Of a stretch of DNA of 64,000 nt, positions 19,063-28,880 are shown in pieces (positions within the stretch are counted from its first letter, which is position 1; every line of letters starts with the position of its first letter). The stretch is from Bradyrhizobium sp. 170. Lineage in GTDB: Bacteria > Pseudomonadota > Alphaproteobacteria > Rhizobiales > Xanthobacteraceae. Made by a program: the position numbers and the translations under genes. The notes under the pieces are model-generated. The model made no database searches. It had not been told where the DNA came from and saw only the letters and a program-made list of their open reading frames with translations. The DNA lies in the NCBI RefSeq assembly GCF_023101085.1, contig NZ_CP064703.1:2852001-2916000 (forward strand). The letters are read 5' to 3'.

Positions 19063-20316
19063 TCACTCAGCAATCACCCTTTGTTCAGGGCTTGCATTCT
19101 GAACGCTTTTCTGCTGCTCATTCTGAACGTCTGTCGCCATTTCGTTCGCCAGCCTGTGTGCGTGCCGCTTGTGGGTGGCCGCGAGCACGCGCTTCTCGGT
19201 GCGCTTGGCGTAACCGATGTAGCTCTGCTGCGTCCGGTGCGCTGACAGCGCGCGGCCCTGTCCGTCGGTTAGCTCCGCTTCCTCCAATTCTGTCATGCCG
19301 CCGTGACGGCCGGCGTCGAAGGTGAAGTGCGACGGCAGTCCTAGCTTCACACGCATGCGCTGCACCTTGTGTTGCATCGTGCTGAAACCGAACGGCTTAG
19401 CCTTACCTTCCTCGATCTCGTACAGGATCATCGGGGTGCCGAGACGCTTCAAGCGCGACAGCACCTCCTCAGCTTCCTCATCGAACTTGATGTCGCCATC
19501 TTCGAGCGGATGGTCGACGATCTCGCCGGTCTTGTGATGCTCGATGCGGATCGTCGACTTGGAACCAGTGCGATAGCCACTCCACTTGATGTGTCCGGCG
19601 ATGACGTTTTCGGGGCGCTGCAGCCACTCGAAGCAGATAACGGCGACCGCCGCCGCCTCGACTTCGCCGTGCTCGATGCAACCATGCGCAAAGGCGTAGA
19701 CCTCGTCCCGCGTCACGGCCGGCTTTTTCTTTTTCACGCGGGTCTTCATAGTGACGCCGACCCACGGGTTTGGAACATCCTTCGGAAACTCGTCTGGGAA
19801 GAGGCGGCGAACCACGCGCCAAGACTTGCGGCAGAGCACGACCAGCTTTTCGCCAGTCCGCAGGCGCTCACCGTCCTCGCGCTCGATGAATTTGTCATAG
19901 AGCCTGTCGGCGGCGCGCGGCGTGATGGTCTTGGCAAGGCGGTCGCCGATGCGATCACCCTTCTTGGTGAGCGTGTTGCAGACCTGATCCATCGCCCATT
20001 CATAATCGTCGCGCGAACGCACTCCGACCTTATCGAGATAGGCCCTGCTGATCTTGTATTCCCGAAACAGCCAATCAATGGTGCCGTACTTCGGCGTGTT
20101 GGGCGCGCTGATCGGGAGCCCCTTTCGCTGCGTGTCCCACTCATCGAACTGGCCGTTCAACACGCCGGCGCGCTTGGTCATCACGGCGAAGTCGGTGCCA
20201 AGCGGTTCGTTCTCCACCGGACACTTCAGTTTCCGGTACTTTGTCGGCACATTGTAGTAGTAGGCCGTCTCGCCGCGAGCGAGCTGTTTGGGAATAACGT
20301 GCCGGGGCAATTGCAC
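19063..20316 (-). CDS. Tyrosine-type site-specific recombinase (integrase)
   Basis: The protein has about 417 residues from a GTG at 20316 that follows a GAGG site. An ATG at 20391 would lengthen it but overlaps the conserved end of the HTH gene read in another frame. The catalytic domain lies in the C-terminal half: first Arg in QRPENVIAGHIKW, Lys in the beta-hairpin near IEHHKTGEI, the R/H box in DAGRHGGMTELEEAEL and the nucleophilic Tyr in SYIGYAKRT. Position beside a tRNA-Gln fragment marks it as the integrase of a genomic island or prophage relic. Confidence 0.85.
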   Translation of the reverse strand: MQLPRHVIPKQLARGETAYYYNVPTKYRKLKCPVENEPLGTDFAVMTKRAGVLNGQFDEWDTQRKGLPISAPNTPKYGTIDWLFREYKISRAYLDKVGVRSRDDYEWAMDQVCNTLTKKGDRIGDRLAKTITPRAADRLYDKFIEREDGERLRTGEKLVVLCRKSWRVVRRLFPDEFPKDVPNPWVGVTMKTRVKKKKPAVTRDEVYAFAHGCIEHGEVEAAAVAVICFEWLQRPENVIAGHIKWSGYRTGSKSTIRIEHHKTGEIVDHPLEDGDIKFDEEAEEVLSRLKRLGTPMILYEIEEGKAKPFGFSTMQHKVQRMRVKLGLPSHFTFDAGRHGGMTELEEAELTDGQGRALSAHRTQQSYIGYAKRTEKRVLAATHKRHAHRLANEMATDVQNEQQKSVQNASPEQRVIAE

Positions 20317-20504
20317 GGTTGCAAATCCTCGGCGAGATCGTTTTGCACCATGCTTGGTGCTATCGCTGCGTCCAGATCGTCGATCAACCATAGCCGTCTA
20401 CGCCCTTCTGCCACACGAGGCAGAGGATAATCCTTCCCCACTCGTTTGAGGAAGTCCTCTACCGTCGTCTCCCCGCAATATCCTGCGGCCATTGCGGCGG
20501 ACAT
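20226..20504 (-). CDS. Small helix-turn-helix protein (excisionase/AlpA-like)
   Basis: The region has a DNA-binding motif of the kind found beside integrases: AAGYCGETTVEDFLKRVG, then YPLPRV and RRLWLIDDLDAAI, as in excisionase-like HTH proteins. The start is uncertain (ATG at 20504, or a TTG at 20564). The frame overlaps the integrase start by about 90 bases. It may control excision or expression of the integrase. The first part of the frame from 20564 (IPSGCWPRR) may also be coding. Confidence 0.6.
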   Translation of the reverse strand: MSAAMAAGYCGETTVEDFLKRVGKDYPLPRVAEGRRRLWLIDDLDAAIAPSMVQNDLAEDLQPCNCPGTLFPNSSLAARRPTTTMCRQSTGN

Positions 20505-20564
20505 GCGGCGCGGCCAGCAGCCCGAGGGAATGATTGATGGACGGCTTGAGCGCGTCAAAATCAA

Positions 20565-21118
20565 CCCCTCTTGCGTCCTCGAGCGACGTGTTCACCCGTC
20601 ACTAAGTGTGCGCGCCGCATTTGCCTGCCCGTCCCAAGAAGGCCTGTGCCGCCATCCGGCAATAGAAACAAGCAGAAACAGCAGGGGGTCAAAATCTTCT
20701 CTTGGGAAGTGTATCTTTATCAGAGAGGGCATTTGGTGACCCTGGCGCAGAAAAAGGATTATTGACCAGGGCGTTGTTGTCGGAAAAGACTGTCGCCGAC
20801 CTCGAACCTACATCGTTAGCGTTAGAGCGACTGCTGGTCCCGGTGACGGCTTGGATGCCTCACTGCGCGTGCTGGGTTATCTGATGCGCAGCTTACCCGC
20901 GCCTTCCCACGGATTCTGCGCATCCTCGGCTTCCATGCCCGGACCGGTATTTTTCGTCGATTTGCAGATGGCGGCCTGTCCGTCGAATCCATGATTGAAT
21001 AGCCGTTAGTCAACTTATCATTTTGCGGCACGATGGCCTCGTGGTGCAATCGCGTCCATTGTGCCGACGGCGTCCGATTCAAAGATATTAAACGCGTCAG
21101 TAACTTTCGGAGCATCCC
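20565..21118. other. Region without supported gene
   Basis: About 550 bases between the HTH gene and the acyl-CoA ligase gene. Only short unsupported frames are present. I see no IS end, hairpin or strong promoter pair. The last 20 bases contain the ribosome site GGAG for the ligase gene. Confidence 0.6.
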
Positions 21119-22759
21119 GTGTTGGGCTTAATGCAAGAGTGGCCGTTGCTTTGTCAGCGGATTATTGATCACGCCGCGACTTGTTATCCGGACCGCGAGG
21201 TGGTGACGCGGTCTGTCGAGGGGCCGATCCATCGAACCAATTACGGTCAGATCAGAAGGCGTGCGCTAAGAGTCGCCCAGCGGTTGGATCGCGACGGCGT
21301 TGTGCTTGGCGATCGGGTCGCGACCCTGGCCTGGAACACTTGGCGACACCTAGAGATTTGGTACGGAATCATGGGTATCGGTGCCGTCTGCCACACCATA
21401 AACCCTCGCTTGTTTCCCGAGCAGATCGCATGGATCATCAATCACGCACGTGACAGAGTTCTTCTTGTTGATGTTACCTTCGTACCACTTCTTGAGAACC
21501 TTGCATCGCAACTCGAATTCATCGAGCGCTTCGTCATACTGACCGATCCCGACCGCATGCCGGGCACTTCCTTACGCGGTGCGATCGCGTATGAGGACTG
21601 GATCGACAGCGTGGACGGCGACTTCGCCTGGAAATGCTTCGACGAAAACACCGCCGCCGGGCTGTGCTATACGTCAGGCACCACCGGGAACCCAAAGGGG
21701 GTTTTGTACTCGCATCGGTCAAATGTACTCCATTCACTAATGACGGCACAGGCAGACGTAATCGGCCTTAGTTGCAACGATACGGTCCTGCCAGTTGTCC
21801 CGTTATTTCATGCCAACAGTTGGGGGCTCGCATTCCACGCGCCGATGGTGGGCAGTAAGATTGTTTTTCCTGGCGCGAAGCTCGATGGCGCGTCCGTATA
21901 TGAACTACTGCGGGATGAGGAAGTAACGTTTACGGCCGGTGTGCCGACCGTCTGGCTCATGCTTCAACAGCATATGGAATCGAACAACTTGCGTTTGCCA
22001 GCGCTTCGGCAGTTGACGATCGGTGGCGCGGCGCCACCACCTGCCATGATTGAAGCCTTTGAGCGGATGGGCATCCTTACACGGCAGGGGTGGGGTATGA
22101 CGGAGATGGGACCTATCGGCTCTATTGGAAGCCTGAAGCCGCCGTTCGCAAATTTGACGGGCGCGGAGCGGATCGCCCAGCTTTCCAGCCAGGGTTTTGC
22201 GCCGTTCCTCGTTGAAATGAAGATCACTGATGATTCTGGTGAGAAGCTTCCCCACGACGGAAAGGCGTTTGGCAGGCTGAAGGTCCGTGGTGCAAGCGTT
22301 GCCAAGGCCTATTATGGGGTGAATGACGAAGTCCTGGACAAGGAGGGCTATTTCGACACCGGCGACGTCGCAACGATCGACGAGCACGCCTACATGCGCA
22401 TAACGGATCGATCCAAGGACGTTATCAAGTCGGGCGGCGAATGGATATCTTCCATCGAAGTCGAAAACGTTGCCATCGCTCATCCTTCCGTGCTGGAGGC
22501 TGCGGCGATCGCGGTCTCCCACCCGAAATGGGGCGAAAGACCGCTTCTCGTCGTGCAGCTTAAGCCGGGCGTGGCGACGACCAAGATCGATATTCTTTCA
22601 TTTCTCGAAGGCAAGATCGCGAAGTGGTGGATGCCCGATGACGTTGTCATAGATTCAATTCCCCATACCGCGACAGGAAAGATCAGGAAGTCAGAGCTTC
22701 GTGAGCGGTACAGGAACCACCTGCTGCCGGGCGCATCGGATTCGTCCAGCAACGGTTGA
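21119..22759 (+). CDS. AMP-forming acyl-CoA ligase (fatty-acid-CoA synthetase-like)
   Basis: A 546-residue member of the ANL superfamily. The ATP loop is YTSGTTGNPKGV, motif A5 is QGWGMTEMGP, the A7 motif is GYFDTGDVATI and the A8 hinge is ITDRSKDVIKSGGEW. The catalytic Lys is in TATGKIRKSELR. GTG at 21119 is preferred because GGAG is 7 bases away; ATG at 21131 is possible. It activates a carboxylic acid to its CoA ester for beta-oxidation-like steps. It starts the catabolic cluster right of the integrase and is followed by a hydroxyacyl-CoA dehydrogenase gene. Substrate unknown, though medium/long-chain or aromatic acids are usual. Confidence 0.88.
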   Translation: MLGLMQEWPLLCQRIIDHAATCYPDREVVTRSVEGPIHRTNYGQIRRRALRVAQRLDRDGVVLGDRVATLAWNTWRHLEIWYGIMGIGAVCHTINPRLFPEQIAWIINHARDRVLLVDVTFVPLLENLASQLEFIERFVILTDPDRMPGTSLRGAIAYEDWIDSVDGDFAWKCFDENTAAGLCYTSGTTGNPKGVLYSHRSNVLHSLMTAQADVIGLSCNDTVLPVVPLFHANSWGLAFHAPMVGSKIVFPGAKLDGASVYELLRDEEVTFTAGVPTVWLMLQQHMESNNLRLPALRQLTIGGAAPPPAMIEAFERMGILTRQGWGMTEMGPIGSIGSLKPPFANLTGAERIAQLSSQGFAPFLVEMKITDDSGEKLPHDGKAFGRLKVRGASVAKAYYGVNDEVLDKEGYFDTGDVATIDEHAYMRITDRSKDVIKSGGEWISSIEVENVAIAHPSVLEAAAIAVSHPKWGERPLLVVQLKPGVATTKIDILSFLEGKIAKWWMPDDVVIDSIPHTATGKIRKSELRERYRNHLLPGASDSSSNG

Positions 22760-22803
22760 ATGATTAATCATCCTGTCTCCGCCCAAACCCGCGAGGCATC
22801 GCC

Positions 22804-23664
22804 ATGACGTTCACGCTTCCCGAGAACATCGCCACCCGCCCCGTCGCCATCCTGGGTGCGGGCACGCTCGGCCGCCGCATCGCGCTGATGCTGGCGACGC
22901 GCGGCGCCGAGGTGCGCCTGTATGCCCGCAGCGCCGCAACGCGGGATGCGGGCGTCGCCTTTGCCAAAGAGAAGTTGCCTGCCGTACTGGCCACGCTGCC
23001 GGGGAGCAAGGCCGGCACCATCGTGGGGGTTGACGACATGATGGCCGCGCTCAAGCATGCGTGGCTCGTCGTGGAGTCGGTGCCCGAAAATCTTGAACTG
23101 AAGAAGGACATCTTCAAGCAGGTCGATGCGCTCTCTGAACCCGACGCCATCCTGGCCAGCAACTCCTCGTCCTATTCCTCGAGTGCCTTTGCCGACAGCG
23201 TGAAGAACCCGGCGCGCCTGTTGAACACGCACTTCCTGATGCCGCCGGGCATCACGCCGATGGAGTTGATGTCGTGTGGCCACACCGACCCGGCTGTCAT
23301 CCAACTGCTGGTTGACGTGCTGCCCGGCTATGGCCTGACACCCTACGTGGTGCAGCGCGAGAGCATGGGCTTCATCTTCAACCGCATCTGGGCCGCCATC
23401 AAACGCGAGACGCTGGCCGTGGTAGCCGAGGGTGTCGCGTCGGCGGAGGTGGTGGATGCCATTTATAGCCAAGCCACCGGTTCACGGACCGGCCCCTTCC
23501 GCCTCATGGACGCTGTGGGCCTGGACGTGGTGCTGAGCATCGAAGAGAATTATGCCCAGCACCGGCTCGGCCTGCCTGAGGGGCCGCGCATTTTGCTGAA
23601 GAAGATGATTGCCGAGGGCCGTCTTGGCGTGAAGAGCGGCCGAGGATTCTATGACTACCAGTGA
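22804..23664 (+). CDS. 3-hydroxyacyl-CoA dehydrogenase family protein
   Basis: A 286-residue NAD-dependent enzyme. The Rossmann motif is ILGAGTLGRR (about 15-24) and the catalytic region has His in NTHFLMPPGITPMEL, where most family members have GMHFFNP. The C-terminal helical domain ends YDYQ. It would oxidise a 3-hydroxyacyl-CoA (or a hydroxy acid) in the step after the neighbouring ligase and a hydratase. By eye, its GC content and its strongly C/G-ending codons are higher than those of its neighbours, which suggests a separate origin. Confidence 0.82.
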   Translation: MTFTLPENIATRPVAILGAGTLGRRIALMLATRGAEVRLYARSAATRDAGVAFAKEKLPAVLATLPGSKAGTIVGVDDMMAALKHAWLVVESVPENLELKKDIFKQVDALSEPDAILASNSSSYSSSAFADSVKNPARLLNTHFLMPPGITPMELMSCGHTDPAVIQLLVDVLPGYGLTPYVVQRESMGFIFNRIWAAIKRETLAVVAEGVASAEVVDAIYSQATGSRTGPFRLMDAVGLDVVLSIEENYAQHRLGLPEGPRILLKKMIAEGRLGVKSGRGFYDYQ

Positions 23665-23837
23665 TGTGACATCCATCGGTCCTCGCGGGGTAGGCATGAG
23701 TGACGCTATTTGGTTTGTCGCTCTGGGCCAGAGTGGCCACAAGATGTAAGTTTCGTCTTGAGCGCCTAATGATAACGTGACGGTCACAGGACCAGATCCT
23801 GTCCGAGATCTGAACCTGCTTAAATCTAGCCGACCAA

Positions 23838-23945
23838 AGGTTGGACTCATAAGCGCGTAGCCAAATCCGAATGGCTGCGAGCTAGATGAAGGCAAGGTAG
23901 TTTGCGGCGAGTTTGTCATACCGGTGGCGACGCGCCGGCATTGCT
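23838..23945 (-). mobile_element. IS5-family (IS427 group) transposase C-terminal remnant
   Basis: On the minus strand about 23940-23845 reads RYDKLAANYLAFI, a stop, LAAIRIWLRAYESNL. This is the conserved C-terminal end of IS5/IS427-type transposases (normally RYDKLAANYLAFVQLASIR). The rest of the element is missing. It marks an old insertion next to the hydroxyacyl-CoA dehydrogenase gene. Confidence 0.7.
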
Positions 23946-23990
23946 TGCCGCGCCAGCCAGCGAAAGTGGCAGGGGAGAGCCGGGACGCCT

Positions 23991-24254
23991 ATGGATAATC
24001 TCACTATCGCGTTGTGCATTTCTATCGGTACCGGTGTGCCGTGGCTGATCGCCATTTACTCGGACACTGGTGCCCGCCAGCTGATTGAAAACAGCGTGTT
24101 CGGGCTGGTGGGGACCGCCTTCGGGGCAAGCGCGTTCAACTGGATTTCTTCCACGTACGGCATTGTCGCCTTGGTATCCCTCGGCCCCGTGGTGGCATTT
24201 CTGACGATCATTGCCGGTCAGGCCGTCAAGCGCGCCATCTTATCCAAGCTGTAG
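23991..24254 (+). CDS. Small hypothetical membrane protein
   Basis: The protein has 87 residues from ATG at 23991, with an AGGGGAG site some 15 bases upstream. Three hydrophobic segments are visible: IALCISIGTGVPWLIAIY, SVFGLVGTAFGASAFNW and IVALVSLGPVVAFLTIIAG, ending in a short basic tail. It is probably an inner-membrane protein. I do not recognise the family. It lies alone next to the IS remnant. Confidence 0.55.
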   Translation: MDNLTIALCISIGTGVPWLIAIYSDTGARQLIENSVFGLVGTAFGASAFNWISSTYGIVALVSLGPVVAFLTIIAGQAVKRAILSKL

Positions 24255-24715
24255 CGGTAATCGTACTAGCTGCTCCTTGCTTTGATGGCCGCTTGCCGAG
24301 GTCAGGGGGATGTCGCCTTTTGGCACCGTTCCGACCTAGCGATGTCCGGTTTGAGTCTGCAATTCGCCGTAACGTCAAAAGTTACTCGTACCGAACATCT
24401 TCGGCATTTACATCGGGTATAAGTTCAATAGCGAAGGCTATTGTTGAGCTATATTCCATGGTGTGCCCTCAGAAGCTGAGATGGAGGAGCATTGACCTGC
24501 TCTTCGGTCTTCTGGAATCGTTAGAGTGTCTGAAGATCCTCTGTCTTTTTTCAGTCGGCAGAGTGCTATCCGTTTTCACCCGGCACTGTCCCATATGTTC
24601 GGTCGCTGATTTCTATATCAATCGATCGCCCATGCCTTCAAGAACATTGTCCCCTCGAGCAGATCCTGCGGTCCACCGCGCCGACAATGGCGCGATGTAG
24701 CTCTTACCCAAAATA
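24255..24715. other. Region without supported gene
   Basis: Frames here are short and without family resemblance. Base composition is less GC-rich than the flanks. The stretch lies between the small membrane protein and the convergent molybdenum-hydroxylase operon. Confidence 0.5.
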
Positions 24716-24737
24716 GTCGCGGATGCATCTCCGCGAC
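24716..24737 (-). terminator. Rho-independent-type terminator of the hydroxylase operon
   Basis: GTCGCGGA and TCCGCGAC form an 8-bp stem with a 6-base loop. Read on the minus strand it is followed by TATTTTGGG, a short T-rich tail. It lies 10 bases past the true end of the large subunit gene (24748). Confidence 0.6.
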
Positions 24738-24747
24738 CCTCTTGTTG

Positions 24748-26996
24748 TCACGCGAACTTAACGTTCTTGTTCAGAGGCAGTTCGCGCAGACGCTTTCCTG
24801 TGAGTGCAAAAATGGCGTTCGCGAGCGCCGGTGCCGCAGGCGGAAGGGGGGTTCGCCAATTCCGCGCACTTCAGTGCCAAGCTGCAATCCCTTGACGATG
24901 ATTTCCGGTGCCTGATGGAATCTCATTCCCTCGAACGCGTGATAATTGGTCTGGACCGGCGCGAAATTATCGTAAGTCAGCTCACAATTCATCGCATGGC
25001 CCAGGCCCCAGATAATCCCTCCCTGGACTTGCGCCTCGAAATTAATCGGGTCGAGTACGCGCCCAACGTTGCAAACGGCGTAGACTCTGTCGATGCTGAT
25101 GCCTTGCGGCGTATCGCTTACTTCAACGACTTGTGCCATCGGCACGCCAAACGATAATGCCAGGGCGACCCCACGTGCTCGCCCGTTGTCCATGCGCGAT
25201 CCCTTCCAGCCGGAGATATCCCGCAACGTCTGCAAGACGGCCTTCGAAGTCTCATGATTGCATAGGCGAATAAGCTCCGACATCGGATCAGCGCCGGCGG
25301 CATGGATCAATTCGTCCAAGAAGGACGCATGATGGAAGCCATTGCCGGAGGCTCCAACCGATCGCCACGGGCTGACGGGCACCATTTCTTCCGCGCGGTA
25401 ACCTGTCACCCGGTAGTTGGGTATCGCGAAAGGTTGATCCCAGACACCGTTGACACTCGTAGCGTCGGGACCGGGAGGAACGGGCGCCTGCAAACGGTTA
25501 AACCAAGAGGCCCCCATTGATTGGCCGGCGATATCAATGCTCATGCTCTCGACCTTGCCATCGCGAACCGTTCCTCTTGCGCGTGAGAACTGCATCGGGC
25601 GCGGATAATCGTGCGCCATGTTCTCTTCGCGGCTCCAAGTCATTTTGACCGGAACGCCCTCCATCGCAATCGCAAGCTCGATGGCCTGAAGCGCATAGGT
25701 ATCGTCGAGTCGTGCTCCAAAGCTGCCGCCAATCGGCTGGGCGTGAACATGGACTTTGTCTTCCGGCAGTCCGGCCAGCTTCGCAGCGTGCACCTGGAGG
25801 AATAGCGGAATCTGCGTTCCCGTCCAGATGTCGAGCCGTTCCTTCGTATAGAGTACAACCGCATTCATGGGTTCGAGTGGTGCGTGAGCTAGATACGGCG
25901 TCCGATACTCAGCCTCGATCGGGTTGGATGCGGCGGTCAATGCCTTCTCGACGTCTCCGTCGTTGCGAAATCGGCTGTCCTGCAGGTCTTTGGAGAACGA
26001 ACTCTCTAAAACCTTCCACATTCCAGACGAGTTGGCCGGATAGGGAGGATCGTTCCATTCGATCTTGATCGCGCCCGCGGCCTGGAAGGCTCTCCACGTG
26101 TTATCGGCGATGACGCCGACACCGTCTTTGACTGGGACGATCTTTTTTACGCCCCTCATCTTTTCCGCGGTAGAGGCATCATATTGTTTGATCGTGCCTC
26201 CCATACCGGGATTGGCACGCACGGTTGCGTACACCATTCGATCCAAGCGAATGTCAATCCCATACCGCTGTGTACCAGTTGACTTCGCAGGGATATCGAT
26301 CCTGCGCATGCTCTTGCCAATGTAGCGCCACTCCTGTTCTGGTCGGAGCGTGACATCAGTAGTGAGTGCAAGCTGCGCTGCCTCAACGGCTAGTTCCGCG
26401 TAAGTAACCGACTTGCCGTCGGGCAGAATGACCTGGCCGTCTTTAGTTTTGAGTTGCGATGGGGACACTCCCGATCTCCTGGCGGCCGCCTCCTTCAAAG
26501 TCTCGCGCGCAACAGCCCCCGCCATGCGAAGTTTATGGTAACCATCGGGTACGGTGGAGGAACCACCCGTGATCTGCATACCTAGCAGACGGCTTAATAC
26601 TTCGCCGCCACCACGCGCGCCCCGTGCCAAGAAACCATCATCGATTGTCGCAAAGGGCAGGCTGTCGTCCATGATCCGGGTGTTGAAATATACGGGACTT
26701 GGCGGACCAGGATCGATACGAACCGCATGCGGATCCACATCGAGCTCTTCGGCAAGCAGATGGGCTTGGATGGAATAGGAGCCCTGGCCTTTGTCGGCTC
26801 GAGGAGTAATGAGCGTGACGCCTTTTGCATCGATCCGGACGTAGGGAGTGATCGCGGCTTCGCCCGGCGCGAGCCCGTTCAGCAACGGATTCGGAGGTTC
26901 CTTGCGATACCGATAGTAGCCGAACGCAACGCCTCCGGCGATCGCCGCGGATCCAATCAGAAACGTGCGTCGCGCAATCTTTGCAAGCCGAGCCAC
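24748..26996 (-). CDS. Molybdopterin-binding subunit, xanthine dehydrogenase/isoquinoline 1-oxidoreductase (IorB) type, C-terminal frameshift
   Basis: A large catalytic subunit of a molybdenum hydroxylase (about 740-750 residues). A twin-arginine signal RRTFLIGSAAIAGG at the N terminus indicates Tat export. Molybdopterin-domain motifs include TGTQRYGID, SFGARLDD and EVRGIGEPP. After GEPP the frame breaks in a six-C run (24846-24851), producing a short false C terminus ending at 24771. Adding one C restores PPAAPALANAIFALTGKRLREL and the normal end at 24748. Either a real recent indel or a sequencing error. It forms a dimer with the 2Fe-2S subunit encoded just upstream, and oxidises N-heterocycles or aldehydes; the substrate is unknown. 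Confidence 0.85.
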
Positions 26997-26997
26997 G

Positions 26998-27456
26998 CTA
27001 TTTTCCCTTCATCATTTGGGCTGCAGTTTTGACGGCGCGCTGGATGCGAGGGTAGGTGCCGCATCGACAGAGATTTCCATCCATCGCATCAGCAATATCG
27101 GCATCGGACGGATTGGGATTTTTTGAAAGAAAGGCGGCCGCGGTCATCATTTGGCCAGGCTGACAATAGCCGCACTGCGCGACCTGGTGCTCGATCCAAG
27201 CCTGCTGAATCACGTGCGGCATTTTTGGTGTTCCGAGCCCCTCGATTGTTGTCACGCTGCCCCGAACCTCTCCAGCACCGATAGAGCAGGAGCGGACCGC
27301 GGTGCCGTCGACGTGGACGGTGCACGCACCGCACAGGCCAGCGCCGCAGCCATACTTCGGTCCTGCAATTCCCAGTTCATCTCGAAGGACCCAAAGAAGC
27401 GGAATTTCCGGTTCGATGTTCAAGTCGTATCGCTTGCCATTGACAGTCAATTGCAT
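26998..27456 (-). CDS. 2Fe-2S-binding subunit, isoquinoline 1-oxidoreductase (IorA) type
   Basis: The 152-residue protein has two 2Fe-2S clusters: the ferredoxin-like one in [17 protein letters not shown] and the second in [11 protein letters not shown] followed by [11 protein letters not shown]. It transfers electrons from the molybdenum site of the large subunit, whose gene follows after 1 base. No FAD subunit gene is adjacent, which fits the Ior/aldehyde oxidoreductase type that passes electrons to a cytochrome. Confidence 0.92.
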   Translation of the reverse strand: MQLTVNGKRYDLNIEPEIPLLWVLRDELGIAGPKYGCGAGLCGACTVHVDGTAVRSCSIGAGEVRGSVTTIEGLGTPKMPHVIQQAWIEHQVAQCGYCQPGQMMTAAAFLSKNPNPSDADIADAMDGNLCRCGTYPRIQRAVKTAAQMMKGK

Positions 27457-27772
27457 TGCGAATGCTCCAGCAGTTGTGAATACGACGGTTGGCGCCAGTC
27501 TGCTCTTCAGGAGCTCCCAACCTTACAGGCATAGTTGAGGCCCCGCGGGCATCGCGCGGTCATTCCCTATGAGTCGTTCATCGCTTCCTTCTTCTTTTAC
27601 CTGAAATAACTATTTTTTTGCAAGTGACGAAGTTTTGTTTAAATTCTTTAGATTTGATCGAGAACGGGGCCGATTTCGGCCTGCTGTGGAAGGAACTAGT
27701 TTGTGGTCGATCTAGCGAGTCATCCAAACATCGCCTTGACGGACGGAAGGCATCCAACATCAGCGTGAGGTG
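27457..27772. other. Intergenic region between two minus-strand genes
   Basis: A 316-base gap without a supported gene. AT-rich stretches near 27600-27660 could hold the promoter of the iorA-like gene, but I see no clear -35/-10 pair and no strong hairpin. Confidence 0.4.
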
Positions 27773-28621
27773 TTAGCTTCCCAGTATGATGCGTGCCAAT
27801 TCCGATGGATTTTCAACCGCTGAAAAGTGACCGGTATCCTTGAGTGTGAACATGCGCGCGTTGGGGAGCAGTGCTCGGGTCCGCTCCCGTTCGTTCGGGC
27901 GCGACCAATCGCTGTCGCCATAAATGAGCGTTACGGGCGCCGGAACTGCCCGGTACCAGTCCCGCGCCTTACTCCAGGATTGCCAACCCGCCAGCACCTT
28001 GCGCGCGGCCCGCTTGTATCCGGGACGATGCGCCACTTGGTCGAACTCGGTAAGAAGGTCGGGAGGAAGTTTTCGTGGATCGTGATATCCGCCAGCCATG
28101 ATCTTGCCGAGCACCATCTTGTTTTCCACCGACGCATTGAATGCGCCTAGAATCGGGATTTGCAAACTTCCGATGATGAAATTCGCGAACCAGTTGCCGC
28201 GCCGGATGCCATCTCCGTAACGGGTTTCGTAGTCGTAAGGGTTGATCGCGAAGACGCGCTCGACCCGTTGCGGAATTGCGGCCGCAACCGTGAGAGCCAG
28301 AGCGCCCCCGATCGATTCGCCTACAAGTGTGACCTCGGTGAGGTTGAGCTTCTCGATGAAGCCAATGACGCCTTGCCTGAAATACGGCTCATCGAAGCGC
28401 GCAAGTGGGTCGATCGGCGAATGACCGTGTCCAGGCAGATCGATAGCATAGACCGTATATGACTTGGCGAGGAGCGGCGCCAAACCGCGAAAATATTCGA
28501 GCTGTGTGCGGATCGTATGCACAAGAACCAATGGTGGTCCATCGCCAGTCTTTTCGTAACGCAAGCTAAGCGTATCGGATACCTGCAAGAGGCTCGTTTT
28601 GGGTTTGGACGAGGTTAGCAT
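27773..28621 (-). CDS. Alpha/beta hydrolase
   Basis: A 282-residue hydrolase from ATG at 28621 with AAGAGAG 7 bases upstream; an ATG at 28660 is less supported. The nucleophile elbow is VGESIGGALAL (Ser), preceded by the HG-type oxyanion region HTIRTQLEYFRGLAP, with the acid near IYGDSDWSR and catalytic His in KDTGHFSAVENP. It is probably a carboxylesterase, lipase or C-C hydrolase. It lies opposite the Fe-S gene and downstream of the hydroxylase operon on the same strand. Substrate unknown. Confidence 0.8.
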   Translation of the reverse strand: MLTSSKPKTSLLQVSDTLSLRYEKTGDGPPLVLVHTIRTQLEYFRGLAPLLAKSYTVYAIDLPGHGHSPIDPLARFDEPYFRQGVIGFIEKLNLTEVTLVGESIGGALALTVAAAIPQRVERVFAINPYDYETRYGDGIRRGNWFANFIIGSLQIPILGAFNASVENKMVLGKIMAGGYHDPRKLPPDLLTEFDQVAHRPGYKRAARKVLAGWQSWSKARDWYRAVPAPVTLIYGDSDWSRPNERERTRALLPNARMFTLKDTGHFSAVENPSELARIILGS

Positions 28622-28786
28622 TTGATTTCTCTCTTCTTGCATACGCAATTGCCTGAGCAATAAAAGCCGTCTGGTTGAACAAAGAAGTCAGAGCGGCCAC
28701 GCCGCTCGGCGGAGTTGCGGTCCCGCGGCGACGAGCGGTTGTTTCCCCAAGCCCGTCGAACGCTTCGTGCGTACTGATATCAAATT

Positions 28787-28815
28787 TGACTATGGAAATA
28801 CAAGTCACTATAGTT
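28787..28815 (+). promoter_or_regulatory. Strong sigma-70-type promoter (TTGACT-N17-TATAGT)
   Basis: The -35 TTGACT (28787-28792) and -10 TATAGT (28810-28815) are 17 bases apart. The transcription start would be near 28822, upstream of the TTG start at 28881 but downstream of an ATG at 28767, which settles the start choice for the Fe-S gene. Confidence 0.6.
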
Positions 28816-28880
28816 TTATTATTCAAGAGGGATGCCGTCGAGATCGCAACCGGTTTGAACCTGCTGATGAGGGAGCGAGT

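Noticed and set aside
20822..21115. 97-codon minus-strand frame before the acyl-CoA ligase gene
   Set aside because: No ribosome site, no family motif and odd composition.
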